Notes under the pieces: model-generated
What the model was told of the DNA's origin: nothing
What the model saw: the letters and a program-made list of their open reading frames with translations, nothing else
Databases searched by the model: none
DNA from: Acidimicrobiales bacterium
GTDB lineage: Bacteria > Actinomycetota > Acidimicrobiia > Acidimicrobiales > Poriferisodalaceae
Assembly: GCA_009843525.1 (NCBI GenBank)
Contig: VYDH01000033.1
Span: 180,117-244,116, forward strand
Reading direction: 5' to 3'
Length of the DNA stretch: 64,000 nucleotides
In this document: positions 55,360 to 63,900 of the stretch, one piece after another
How positions within the stretch are numbered: position 1 is the first letter of the stretch
How the letters are laid out: every line of letters starts with the position of its first letter
Position numbers and translations under genes: made by a program

Positions 55360-55587
55360 TTGGGGGCGACCTCCTGTGGACCCGCCGGGGCGGGGCCCCT
55401 TGCGGGGCAGGGATATGTTCTTGCACCCACCCTGCGAACCCGGCCCCAATGAGCAGGCTCGCTGCAAGCGTCGCTGACGCCTGTGGCTGGACGGGCACGC
55501 AAGTGCCCGTGGTGCGCTCGCAACGCTAGGCGCAGTGTTCGCCGATCACACCCTGAATTACTGGCGCGTCGCCTCCTGGCTCAGCCT
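55360..55587. other. intergenic region upstream of rpsF
   Basis: About 230 bases between rpsF and the degenerate PBP gene, both on the minus strand. It should carry the rpsF promoter. A GC-rich palindromic patch (GGGGCGGGGCCCC-like, 55387-55400) lies about 30 bases before the rpsF start; bS6/bS18 operons are often autoregulated through leader RNA, but no known motif was identified. Confidence 0.4.
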
Positions 55588-57231
55588 CTAGGGCGGATGC
55601 TGCAGGGGATCCAGCACCGCCGCGAACAGCTCACCGGTCGCCGTTGCAAGGTCGATTTCGGCTGTCGGGGGCTTCGAAGCGATCCGCACCGCGGCGATGT
55701 AGTGCGTGGTCCATCCGGCGAACCATGCGTCACCGGTGCCTGTCGAGACTCCGGCTCGGCCGAGCGCCGGTACGCCGGACGGCAGCGTGAGTGAATCCAT
55801 TCCGGCACGCAGCTCAGTGATCGACGTAGCTGCGGGAACCAGGGTGCGTTCCATCGGCCATCGATCCGTGTCGCGGTCGGGCAACGACCGGCTCGGCGGG
55901 GTGTCGCTCGCTTCGAGCACGATCCGCGAGGTGCGCCTCTCCCCCCCGGTGGCGATGACGCTGAACGCCGCCGCAACCTGCGACGCGTCGCCAGCGAGCG
56001 GGACGGTGCCGACGGAGGTCTCGTCGCCGCCATCGACGATCCACGCCCACACGACGTCTGCTGCCGGACCGAGCAGATCGCCGAACGGCCGGGGCCGCAA
56101 CCCGGCTTCGACATCGACATCACCTGCCGTCGAGACGCGGCCGGCACTCACGAGCACGCGCACATCGCCGCTGCGGTCCAGCACGGCGACCTCAGCACCG
56201 ACCGCAGAGCTGGCCGCACTGTCGAGCTGGGTGCGAACGGCTCGTACTGCGGCGCGCTGGGCGGGCACGTCGACGCTCGTGGTGACGTGCAACCCGCCGG
56301 TCACCACTCGATGAATGCCGTATCGCTCGACGAGCTCGACGTACGCCTGCCCTACGGCGGCCGTCAGGCCAGCCTCAGCGATCAGCATCCGGACGAACCC
56401 GCCCGCTGCAGCGTCGAGGGTGCCATGGTCTGGGGTGCCCGAGCCGGCCGCGCCCACGCCGAGAGCGGCCGCGGGACGGACGCCGGCAGGCACCGGCTGG
56501 GATCGCCCCGTTGCCAATTCGTCGGAGGTGAGCATGCCGTGCTGGTACATGGTCACCAGCACCCGGTCGCGATCTTGCCGGGTCGACCGGTACCGGTCGT
56601 CGGCAGGACCCGACGCTGCGTCGACGCCCCAGGGAGCGTCGACGAGCGACGCGATGTAGGCCGCCTGGGTGACCGTGAGATCCGATGCGGGGATGCCGTA
56701 CCAAGCGTTGGCCGCGGCATGGACGCCGTAGGCACCACGGCCCAAGTACACGATGTTGGCGTAGCGCTCGAGAATCTCAGGTCGGCTGAGCTGGCGACCC
56801 AGCCTCAGCTCTGCCAGCAGCAGGCGGGCCTCGCTCGCAGCACCGTCGTGAGGATCGTGGACGGTCTCGAGATACCTGCGCATGATCCCGTTGCGCGTCG
56901 GATCCGGTTCTCCCCAGAGTTGCCGCAGCGCCACGGCGTACGCACCGGCATCGACGCCGTCACGCTCCAGGAAGCTCGGGTCGAGCACCGCAACCAAGGC
57001 ATCGACAAGCGCCGGCGCCATGTCTTCCAGGCCCAGCGACGCGTGCGGGACGCTGGGGCCGATCTCGGCAATCGGTGTGCCGTAGCGGTCATAGAGCACG
57101 CTCGGCGCAACCGACGCGTGCTGCGGTGGCGAGGGGAGGCTGTCCAGCAGCCGGCTTCCGGTGCCTGCTGCAATCGCCAATGCCAGCACAAGCCACAGGA
57201 GCCGTCGAGCCCAGCGCTGGCGAGCGGGCAT
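55588..57231 (-). CDS. degenerate class A penicillin-binding protein (probable pseudoenzyme)
   Basis: A 547-residue protein with one N-terminal membrane helix and the domain order of a bifunctional PBP. The glycosyltransferase part keeps EILERYANIVYLGRGAYGVH, but the usual catalytic ED-x-x-F-x-x-H region reads LDPSFLERDGVD, so the first glutamate is missing, and the G-x-T-x-x-Q-Q motif is absent. The transpeptidase part has no S-x-x-K (GLRPRPFGDLLG stands in its place) and the KTGT motif is STGT in GVSTGTGDAWFAGW. The frame is fully open. It occupies the ponA1 position relative to rpsF and DUF5318 in mycobacteria. It may be a structural or regulatory partner of an active PBP elsewhere. Confidence 0.75.
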   Translation of the reverse strand: MPARQRWARRLLWLVLALAIAAGTGSRLLDSLPSPPQHASVAPSVLYDRYGTPIAEIGPSVPHASLGLEDMAPALVDALVAVLDPSFLERDGVDAGAYAVALRQLWGEPDPTRNGIMRRYLETVHDPHDGAASEARLLLAELRLGRQLSRPEILERYANIVYLGRGAYGVHAAANAWYGIPASDLTVTQAAYIASLVDAPWGVDAASGPADDRYRSTRQDRDRVLVTMYQHGMLTSDELATGRSQPVPAGVRPAAALGVGAAGSGTPDHGTLDAAAGGFVRMLIAEAGLTAAVGQAYVELVERYGIHRVVTGGLHVTTSVDVPAQRAAVRAVRTQLDSAASSAVGAEVAVLDRSGDVRVLVSAGRVSTAGDVDVEAGLRPRPFGDLLGPAADVVWAWIVDGGDETSVGTVPLAGDASQVAAAFSVIATGGERRTSRIVLEASDTPPSRSLPDRDTDRWPMERTLVPAATSITELRAGMDSLTLPSGVPALGRAGVSTGTGDAWFAGWTTHYIAAVRIASKPPTAEIDLATATGELFAAVLDPLQHPP

Positions 57232-57324
57232 CCGGCCCAAGCTACTTCAATTCGGGTACCGCGAATCCGCTGGCCGCTTGGGTCCGGGACTCGGCGGTTG
57301 CAACCGATTTGTACCCTCGACGCA

Positions 57325-58653
57325 GTGACATCGAACCCAGCGGGATCGACCTCGGCCCGTGGGCTCGAGCCGGGCACACCTGTGCTGAGTGACGATGACC
57401 GGCGAGAGCTCCTGGAGCGCATCGAACCGCTGGCGGCAGCATTCGCTGGCGCTGGATACCGGTTCTTCCTCGTCGGAGGGCTTGTCCGCGATGCGCTGCT
57501 CGGTCAGGGCCTGACCGGCGACATCGACATCACGACCGATGCCAAGCCGGACCAGATAGCAGTGCTCGCAGCCGGCTGGGCAGACACCGTCTGGGATCAG
57601 GGGAAGCGCTTCGGCACGATCGGCGCTCGGCGAGGCAGCACGACCGTCGAGATCACCACCCATCGGGCAGAGTCCTACGACAGCAGCTCACGCAAGCCGC
57701 ATGTGCGCTTCTCCGACGATGTCGCTACCGATCTGAGCCGGCGCGACTTCACCGTCAACGCCATGGCGATCGAACTCCCGGGCTGGGCACTGCTCGACCC
57801 GTTCGACGGCTTGACGGATCTCGCGGACGGGGTACTGCGCACACCATCGCCGCCAGAGGGCTTGTTCGCCGACGACCCGCTGCGGATGCTGCGAGCGGCC
57901 CGGTTCAGTGCGCAGCTCTCGCTCATTGCTACGCCGGAACTCGTCGCGGCAGTGCGCAGCTCGCGCCCGCGGCTGGCCATCGTGTCGCGCGAACGCATCG
58001 AGGCCGAACTCACGAAGCTCCTCGAACTGCCTCGGCCCTCCGCCGGTGTCCGCTTCTTGGACGACACGGGCCTGCTGGGAGATCTCCTGCCGCCATGGCG
58101 GCAGGCCGAGGCCGCGGTGCCGGCTGCCGCCCTGGACGACGTTGCTGATCTCGGCGATCCGGTCGCCCTGCGCTGGGCCATCCTGCTCGGACCCGTGTGC
58201 GACGAAGCCGCCGCAGCCCGATGCCTGTCCGCGCTGCGCTGCGACAACGCGACCCGCACGAAGGTTGCGGCGACTCTCCGCGCTGCACGAGCACTCGAGA
58301 CAGCCGCCACACGCGCATCAGCCGACGACGCAGTTTGGCGAAAGACGGCACGGCAGCTCATCGCTGATCACGAGCCGGAGCTGGACGCCGCAGCCGCCAG
58401 CTTGGCCGCCTGGGGCAACGAGCTGCGCGAGCCGTTCGCCGCCCGACTGGCTGAGCTCCGAGCAACCGAAGGTGCCAGTCTCCGGCGCCTGCCGATCGAC
58501 GGCCATCGCGTCATGAAGCTGCTCGGAACCTCAGGGCCGGCAGTCGGCGAGGCTCTGGAATGGCTGCGCAGTCAGCAGATCGAGAACGGCCCACTGGATG
58601 CCGAAGGGGCCTGCCGATTGCTCACAGCTTGGAACCAGGACCGGCAGCACTAG
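57325..58653 (+). CDS. cca: CCA-adding tRNA nucleotidyltransferase
   Basis: A 442-residue class II nucleotidyltransferase that adds or repairs the tRNA 3' CCA end. The head domain has FFLVGGLVRDALLGQ and the metal-binding DxD in GDIDITTDAKPD; RRDFTVNAMAIELPGWALLD and DDPLRMLRAARFSAQL follow. A helical body and tail complete it. The GTG at 57325 is preferred; the much longer open frame upstream is antisense to the PBP gene. Three of four tRNAs in the window lack a genomic CCA, so this enzyme is essential to them. Confidence 0.95.
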   Translation: MTSNPAGSTSARGLEPGTPVLSDDDRRELLERIEPLAAAFAGAGYRFFLVGGLVRDALLGQGLTGDIDITTDAKPDQIAVLAAGWADTVWDQGKRFGTIGARRGSTTVEITTHRAESYDSSSRKPHVRFSDDVATDLSRRDFTVNAMAIELPGWALLDPFDGLTDLADGVLRTPSPPEGLFADDPLRMLRAARFSAQLSLIATPELVAAVRSSRPRLAIVSRERIEAELTKLLELPRPSAGVRFLDDTGLLGDLLPPWRQAEAAVPAAALDDVADLGDPVALRWAILLGPVCDEAAAARCLSALRCDNATRTKVAATLRAARALETAATRASADDAVWRKTARQLIADHEPELDAAAASLAAWGNELREPFAARLAELRATEGASLRRLPIDGHRVMKLLGTSGPAVGEALEWLRSQQIENGPLDAEGACRLLTAWNQDRQH

Positions 58654-58684
58654 GGGCCGGGGGCATTTGAGCCCGCGCACTAGC

Positions 58685-59089
58685 GTGAGCCGCGTGGCGC
58701 TCCAGCCTCGCATCGCACCCGAGCCCGCCCCGGCTGTTCCCGGATCGGTTGACTACCGGCTCAGGCGGCGACGCCTGCTCGCAGATGTGGAAGCGGGCGT
58801 GGTGTCACGCGCCGAGGCATGCGATGCCCACCCCGACCTGCTGCGAGCCGCTCGCAACGCCGCCCCGCCGCTCGGCCGACGCTGCCCGCTGTGCCCCGAC
58901 GGCGACTTGCGGATCGTCGGCTACGTCTTCGGCCCGCGCATGGGCAGCGGGGGCAAGTGCGTGCTCTCGGACGCAGAACTCCAGCGCGTCGCCCGGCGCA
59001 ACGGCAGCTTCATGGCCTATGAGCTCGAGGTGTGCCCGGAGTGCGGCTGGAATCACCTCATCCGGAAGTACCCGCTCGGCGCCGGCTGA
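58685..59089 (+). CDS. DUF5318 zinc-ribbon-like protein
   Basis: A 134-residue actinobacterial protein of the DUF5318 family (Rv0049 type). Residues 22-75 are helical (VDYRLRRRRLLADVEAGVVS, RAEACDAHPDLLRAARN), then two C-x-x-C pairs, RRCPLCPDG and EVCPECGWNH, probably bind one zinc. Its neighbours match mycobacteria, where Rv0049 lies next to ponA1. The GTG at 58685 is tentative; another GTG at 58694 is possible. The function is unknown, perhaps linked to cell-wall synthesis or translation by its neighbours. Confidence 0.85.
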   Translation: MSRVALQPRIAPEPAPAVPGSVDYRLRRRRLLADVEAGVVSRAEACDAHPDLLRAARNAAPPLGRRCPLCPDGDLRIVGYVFGPRMGSGGKCVLSDAELQRVARRNGSFMAYELEVCPECGWNHLIRKYPLGAG

Positions 59090-59185
59090 TCTGGCGCGCG
59101 GCTGCAGCCGCGGTGTCCCGGTGGCAGCAGTGAGAGTTTCTGGCATCCTCCGATGAATCCTGATCGATGAATTCAGTAGGTGACG

Positions 59186-59668
59186 ATGAAGTTTGAGCTC
59201 GGCGACCGCGTGATCTACCCCCATCACGGTGCGGCGGAGATCATGGCCCGGGAGCAGCGAAACGAATTCGGCGAGGCCCGCGAGTACCTCGTGCTCAAGA
59301 CGGCGCACGGCGACTTGACGGTCAAGGTGCCCGCCGACATGGTCGACGAGGTCGGCATGCGGCCGCCTATCGACACCGACGACGTCGAGGATCTCTTCGA
59401 GCTGCTCGCCAAGAAGGATGTCCGCGAGCCGGCCAACTGGAGCCGACGCTTCAAGAATCACCAGGAGAAGCTGAAGTCCGGCGACATCTACCAAGTCGCC
59501 GAAGTAGTCCGGAACCTCGCACTGCGCGAGAACGCCAAGGGTCTCTCGGCCGGCGAGAAGTCGATGCTGGAGAAGTCCCGCCAGATTCTCGTCTCGGAAC
59601 TGTCCATCAGCATGGACGTCACCGAGGACGAGGCCCGCCAACAAGTGGAATTGCGGCTCGCCGGCTGA
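59186..59668 (+). CDS. carD: CarD-family RNA polymerase-binding regulator
   Basis: A 160-residue essential actinobacterial factor that binds RNA polymerase beta and stabilises open complexes at promoters, including those of rRNA. MKFELGDRVIYPHHGAAEI starts the Tudor-like domain; the C-terminal helical, DNA-binding part includes WSRRFKNHQEKLKSGD and LSAGEKSMLEKSRQILVSEL. The ATG at 59186 matches the family N-terminus and has AGTAGG about 6 bases upstream; a GTG 6 bases earlier is in frame. It is 24 bases before murJ. Confidence 0.95.
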   Translation: MKFELGDRVIYPHHGAAEIMAREQRNEFGEAREYLVLKTAHGDLTVKVPADMVDEVGMRPPIDTDDVEDLFELLAKKDVREPANWSRRFKNHQEKLKSGDIYQVAEVVRNLALRENAKGLSAGEKSMLEKSRQILVSELSISMDVTEDEARQQVELRLAG

Positions 59669-59691
59669 GCGGGCAGCGATCGGGCGCGACG

Positions 59692-61461
59692 ATGCGCCGA
59701 CAGCAGGGCGCCGCGGCGGCAGCAGCCGGCATCGGCATCTCACGCCTGTCAGGTCTCGCTCGCACAGCGCTTGTCACCAACGTCCTCGGGATCGGCACCA
59801 TCGGCGATGCCTTCGCTGCCGCGATGCGCATCCCGAATTTCCTCCAGAACCTGCTCGGCGAAGGTGCCCTGTCGGGAGCATTCGTTCCCGCCTACAGCTC
59901 GCTGACCGAGCGCGATGAGCGCGCAGCGGGTCGATTGGCCGGCGCCATTGCCACGTTCTTGGTCGCAGTCACCGCGGCCGCTGCGCTGATCAGCATCTTG
60001 GCCGCACGGCCCTTGGTGCGGCTTATCGCCTGGGGTTTTGTGGGCGAGCGGTTCGAGCTCACGGTCACGCTCGTGCGCATCACAGTGTGCGGCACGGCGT
60101 TGGCCGTGCTGAGTGCATGGTGCCTCGGAGTGCTCAACAGCCACCGTCGCTTCTTCCTCTCCTATGTGGCGCCAGTGGTCTGGAACGCGACCCAGATCGC
60201 CGTGTTGGTCGGCGTGCTCGCATGGGGGGTGGCGGGCGCCGACCGCGCGACGGCATTGGCCTGGGGCGTAACTGCCGGGGCAGCGGCCCAAGTGCTCGTG
60301 CAGTTGCGAGGTGTCTGGCGGGCCAACCCGCGGATCTCCCTGAACTTCGGTTGGCGGGAACCGCAAGCCGCCGGGGTCATCAAGCGATTCGGGCCTGCGG
60401 TGGCCGGTCGCGGGGTACTGCAGATCTCGGCCTTCCTGGATCTCGCGCTGGCCTCGCTGCTCAGCGTGGGAGCGGCAGCAGCGATGGCGGCTGCGCAGAC
60501 GCTGTATCTGCTGCCGCTGAGTCTGATCGGCACCAGCATCGCCGCGGCCGAGCTGACTGAGCTGAGTCGCATCCGGGAACCCACCGTGATTGCCGAGCGC
60601 ACGTCTGCACGCCTGTGCGCGACTGCATTCGGCGTCTCCGGTGTGATGGCGATCTACTTCGCAGCCGGCGGACCGCTCACTGATTCGGTGTTCAATCTCG
60701 CCGGGTTGCGCACGGCGATCGCAGACGACGACATCACCCTGATCGCCCTGGTCCTGGGTGCCTACTCGCTCGGACTGATGCCGCTCGTGGCGTCAAGACT
60801 GTGCCAGAACGTCCTGTTCGCCGCGCGCGACACGCGCACGGCGGCCACCATCGCGGCGATCCGGCTGGCTGTCTCGCTGGCAGTCGGCGCAGCACTGATG
60901 CTGCCGCTGGACCGGGTGCTCGTGCTCGAGGGCGCCCTCACCGGGTTCGGCGACATCGATCTGTTCTCGCTGGAGTCCACATGGACACTGCTGGATTCGG
61001 GGATCCGCTCAGATCCCGCACTGCCCGCCCGCCTGGGCGCGGTAGGCCTGGCGCTCGGTGCGGCGGTGGGCGCCTGGATAGAACTGGGCTTGCTGCGTCG
61101 AGCAGTCATGCAACGCCGTCCCGCGCGGGCTGGCATGCCAGCGGGAGCCGACTGGCCGGCGGAGCGGCTGTTCGGGGGCGCGATTGGGCGTCACCTGGTG
61201 CCGGCAGTCGTGACGTTCGTTGTCGGTCTGGGGGTCACGCTCGTGCTGGCACCAGTGCCTTCCGTACTGCGAGTCGCGGTTGCCGGCTTGACCATGGCAG
61301 GGCTTCACCTTGGCTGCGGACTGGCGCTCCGGTTGCCCGCGGCCCGAGCACTAACTTCGCAACTGTCCCGCGTGGCACCGAAGCGAACGCACGGCGCCCC
61401 GCACGCAGACACCCGCTCCGAGCCGGACGAAGCCCCCACCGACGACAACGAAGGAAACTGA
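59692..61461 (+). CDS. murJ: lipid II flippase MurJ (MviN)
   Basis: A 589-residue membrane protein with about fourteen helices that moves lipid II across the cytoplasmic membrane. The conserved GISRLSGLARTALVTNVLG, IPNFLQNLLGEGALSGAFVP and the Arg of helix 8 region (QNVLFAARDTRTAA) are MOP/MviN signatures. In mycobacteria MviN carries a C-terminal pseudokinase and an extracellular domain in the same chain; here the protein ends after helix 14 with a short hydrophilic tail (RSEPDEAPTDDNEGN), and those domains lie in a separate gene two positions on. degV follows after 6 bases. Confidence 0.95.
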   Translation: MRRQQGAAAAAAGIGISRLSGLARTALVTNVLGIGTIGDAFAAAMRIPNFLQNLLGEGALSGAFVPAYSSLTERDERAAGRLAGAIATFLVAVTAAAALISILAARPLVRLIAWGFVGERFELTVTLVRITVCGTALAVLSAWCLGVLNSHRRFFLSYVAPVVWNATQIAVLVGVLAWGVAGADRATALAWGVTAGAAAQVLVQLRGVWRANPRISLNFGWREPQAAGVIKRFGPAVAGRGVLQISAFLDLALASLLSVGAAAAMAAAQTLYLLPLSLIGTSIAAAELTELSRIREPTVIAERTSARLCATAFGVSGVMAIYFAAGGPLTDSVFNLAGLRTAIADDDITLIALVLGAYSLGLMPLVASRLCQNVLFAARDTRTAATIAAIRLAVSLAVGAALMLPLDRVLVLEGALTGFGDIDLFSLESTWTLLDSGIRSDPALPARLGAVGLALGAAVGAWIELGLLRRAVMQRRPARAGMPAGADWPAERLFGGAIGRHLVPAVVTFVVGLGVTLVLAPVPSVLRVAVAGLTMAGLHLGCGLALRLPAARALTSQLSRVAPKRTHGAPHADTRSEPDEAPTDDNEGN

Positions 61462-61467
61462 GCCGAA

Positions 61468-62319
61468 ATGACAGCGCAAGCCCCAGTGCACATCATCACC
61501 GACAGTTCCTGCGACCTCAGCGAAGAGGTCACTGCAGGCCTTGGCATCACGGTGGTTCCGTTGGAGATCCGGTTCGGCATGCAGTCATTCACCGATCGCG
61601 TCGAGCTCAGCACGGCCGACTTCTGGACGCGCTGCCGGACCAGCGAGGAGCTTCCGTCCACCGCGGCGCCCTCCCCCGGCGCTTTCGCGCAGGCCTACCA
61701 GCGCGCCGCCGATGCCGGCGCGAGCGAAGTCGTCGTGATCACGCTGAGCGGGGATCTTTCGGCAACGATCGAAGCCGCTCAACAGGCGGCATCGGAAGCC
61801 CCGAGCGGGCTCACCTGTCATGTGGTGGACAGCCGAACGGTCAGTGCCGGCCTCGGGCTGCTGGTCATCGCTGCCGCGGAGCTTGCCGCCACCGGTGCCG
61901 ACGGATCGCAGATTGCCGATGCCGTACGGGCGTCAGCGGAGCGAGTCCGTGTTCACGCCGCGCTGGACACGTTGGAGAATCTGCGCAAGGGCGGCCGCAT
62001 CGGCGCTGCGCAATCGCTGCTGGGCTCCGTGCTGTCGATCAAGCCCCTGATCACCGTCACCGACGGCCGCGTCGAGCCAGCGGGCAAGCAGCGAACACGA
62101 ACACGCGCGCTCGCGCACCTGGTCGACCTGGTGGCAACAGAGGGCCCGAACATCTCGGTGATCGCGGTGATGCATGCGGACTGTGACGATGTCGACGATT
62201 TTGTGGCGCGGATCGCGCCGCTCACCGACACTGAGCCCAGGGTGATGCTGATCGGTCCCGTCGTCGGAGCACACGCAGGTGTCGGCACCATCGGCGTGGT
62301 CTTCATTACGAAGGAGTGA
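61468..62319 (+). CDS. DegV-family fatty-acid-binding protein
   Basis: A 283-residue protein of the DegV (FakB-like) family, whose members bind a fatty acid and present it to a kinase for phosphorylation. HIITDSSCDLSEEVTAGLGI, VVPLEIRFGMQSFTDRVELS, VITLSGDLSATIEAAQ, TVSAGLGLLVI and NLRKGGRIGAAQSLLGSVLSIKP are family landmarks. No FakA kinase is in the window. It is translated between murJ (6-base gap) and the pseudokinase (GTGA overlap), linking membrane-lipid supply with cell-wall export, which is inference. Confidence 0.93.
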   Translation: MTAQAPVHIITDSSCDLSEEVTAGLGITVVPLEIRFGMQSFTDRVELSTADFWTRCRTSEELPSTAAPSPGAFAQAYQRAADAGASEVVVITLSGDLSATIEAAQQAASEAPSGLTCHVVDSRTVSAGLGLLVIAAAELAATGADGSQIADAVRASAERVRVHAALDTLENLRKGGRIGAAQSLLGSVLSIKPLITVTDGRVEPAGKQRTRTRALAHLVDLVATEGPNISVIAVMHADCDDVDDFVARIAPLTDTEPRVMLIGPVVGAHAGVGTIGVVFITKE

Positions 62320-63821
62320 CCGACACCGGCTCGAACGAACGGTACGAGCGGCACGACCTGCTGCAGCCGGGCGCAGTCGAGACGTGGTCCGGATTGGATC
62401 GCACGCTTAATCGACCGGTCACGATCCGCCGGGCAACCGCCGACAGCGAGATAGGTCACCGCCTGCGCCTGCAGGCCAAGGCACTGGCGCGTGTGGAGCA
62501 CCACGGCTTGCTGCACATCCTCGACACCTACGACGAAGCGGATCATTTTGCGATCGTCACCGAGCAATTGCCCACGAGGATGCTCACTGAGGAACTCGCG
62601 GCGCCCAATGGCGACACCAGGCGCTTGGCAGCGACCGAAGCGATCCGTGTTGTCATCGCGGTGACCGAGGCGTTGGCTGTTCTGCACAGCGCGGGCTTCG
62701 CTCACGGCGGCGTCGATGCCGAATACATCGGATGGCGCGCTGAGGTGGGCTGGGTCATTCTCAACGGCCCGCCCACCGACGACGCCGTCACCATTCCCGC
62801 GACGCGGCGCGCTGATCTGGCTTCGATTGCAGTGCTCGCGCACCGACTCATTGTCGGAGCTGCGCCGCAGCGACGACCCGATGGCACCTGGGAACTCGAC
62901 CCGGCCGTGCCCGATGTCGTGGCTCCGGTGCTCGCGAGGGCCATCAGCGCGTCGGACCCATGGCCCGATCTCCCATCGATGCTGCTCGCACTGCGTTCGG
63001 TCGTGGACGAGCTGCCGGCGACCGACGGCACCGGTGGCGATCGCAGATCGGTATGGCAGGCAGAACGGCACTGGCTGGCGCCCGTCGGCATTCTGGTGGC
63101 CGCAGCCGCCACGCTCGTCGGGGTTGCGTTGGTCATCGGGCAGCCATCCGAACCGGCCACAGATGCATCGCCGCCGCTCGTGACCGCGGCGCCGGACGCT
63201 GGTACGCAGCCAGTCGTCACCGTGGTGCCCTCGGCAACCGTCGTCGCGACCGCTGTGACCGTCGCGCCGCAGACGGCACCGACAGCGCCACCGGCGCCGA
63301 CGACGACCCAAGTTCGTCGCGTACCGATATTGCTGGAGTCCATCACCGACTTTGATCCGGCCGGCGACGACCGGATCGAGCATCCTGAACGCCTCATCTT
63401 CATCAACGACGGTGATCCGGGCACCGGCTGGAGCACCGCGCGTTACAACACCCGAGATTTCGGCGGGCTCAAAGACGGTGTCGGGCTGATCGTTGTGCTG
63501 TTCGGCGACGAGCCACACTCGGTCGAGCGCCTGGTGATCGATTCGCCCACCGCCGGGTGGTCCTTCGAGCTGTATGCCTCGAGCGAACGCAACCGCACGT
63601 TGATCGATTGGGGCAGTCCGGTCGCGACCGCGCAAGACATCACGGGTTCGACAACGCTGGAGGTGCCATCTGCCGAGGCCGCTGCCCTGCTCGTGTGGAT
63701 CACCGATCTCGGTGACGAGTTGCCCAACGGCGGGCATCGGGTCACCGTTTCCCGGATCGAGGTCACCACCACGATCAGCGGAGCCGAAGCACCCCCCGGC
63801 ACCGACGCCATTACGCCCTGA
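62316..63821 (+). CDS. MviN-type pseudokinase with transmembrane helix and extracellular domain
   Basis: A 501-residue bitopic protein. Residues 10-235 follow a Ser/Thr kinase fold without catalytic residues: the VAIK lysine is Arg (RPVTIRRA), the HRD-x-K-x-x-N loop reads HGGVDAEYIGW, and DFG is absent (WVILNGPP). A single helix (about 250-275, APVGILVAAAATLVGVALVI) is followed by a Thr/Pro/Ala-rich linker and a beta-sandwich domain starting ESITDFDPAGDDRIEHPE, like the carbohydrate-binding domain of mycobacterial MviN. There the pseudokinase recruits FhaA to control lipid II export. The start overlaps degV (GTGA). Here the module is a separate gene. Confidence 0.85.
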   Translation: MTDTGSNERYERHDLLQPGAVETWSGLDRTLNRPVTIRRATADSEIGHRLRLQAKALARVEHHGLLHILDTYDEADHFAIVTEQLPTRMLTEELAAPNGDTRRLAATEAIRVVIAVTEALAVLHSAGFAHGGVDAEYIGWRAEVGWVILNGPPTDDAVTIPATRRADLASIAVLAHRLIVGAAPQRRPDGTWELDPAVPDVVAPVLARAISASDPWPDLPSMLLALRSVVDELPATDGTGGDRRSVWQAERHWLAPVGILVAAAATLVGVALVIGQPSEPATDASPPLVTAAPDAGTQPVVTVVPSATVVATAVTVAPQTAPTAPPAPTTTQVRRVPILLESITDFDPAGDDRIEHPERLIFINDGDPGTGWSTARYNTRDFGGLKDGVGLIVVLFGDEPHSVERLVIDSPTAGWSFELYASSERNRTLIDWGSPVATAQDITGSTTLEVPSAEAAALLVWITDLGDELPNGGHRVTVSRIEVTTTISGAEAPPGTDAITP

Positions 63822-63835
63822 ACACAGATGCAATA

Positions 63836-63900
63836 GCTGTGGCGGCGGCAGGCGATTCTGCGACGTTGCGACCTGCTGGATCGCCTGCCGCCGCCGCAGC
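63836..63900. repeat. dispersed palindromic repeat, copy 5 (internally deleted)
   Basis: A 65-bp copy. The outer arms GCTGTGGCGGCGGCAGG (63836-63852) and CCTGCCGCCGCCGCAGC (63884-63900) pair with one G-T wobble. The 3' inner strand (CTGGTCGCAGAGGGT in other copies) is missing after GGATCG, so the inner stem cannot form while the outer stem is intact. It begins 15 bases after the pseudokinase stop. Confidence 0.8.

Noticed and set aside
56287..57324. Long N-terminal extension of cca
   Set aside because: It is antisense to the PBP-like gene and has Arg/His-rich shadow composition; the CCA-adding enzyme starts at 57325.
58086..58105. CTGCCGCCATGGCGGCAG palindrome as another copy of the dispersed repeat
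   Set aside because: It lies inside cca, is only 18 bases and lacks the TTGCGACC/GGATCG interior.
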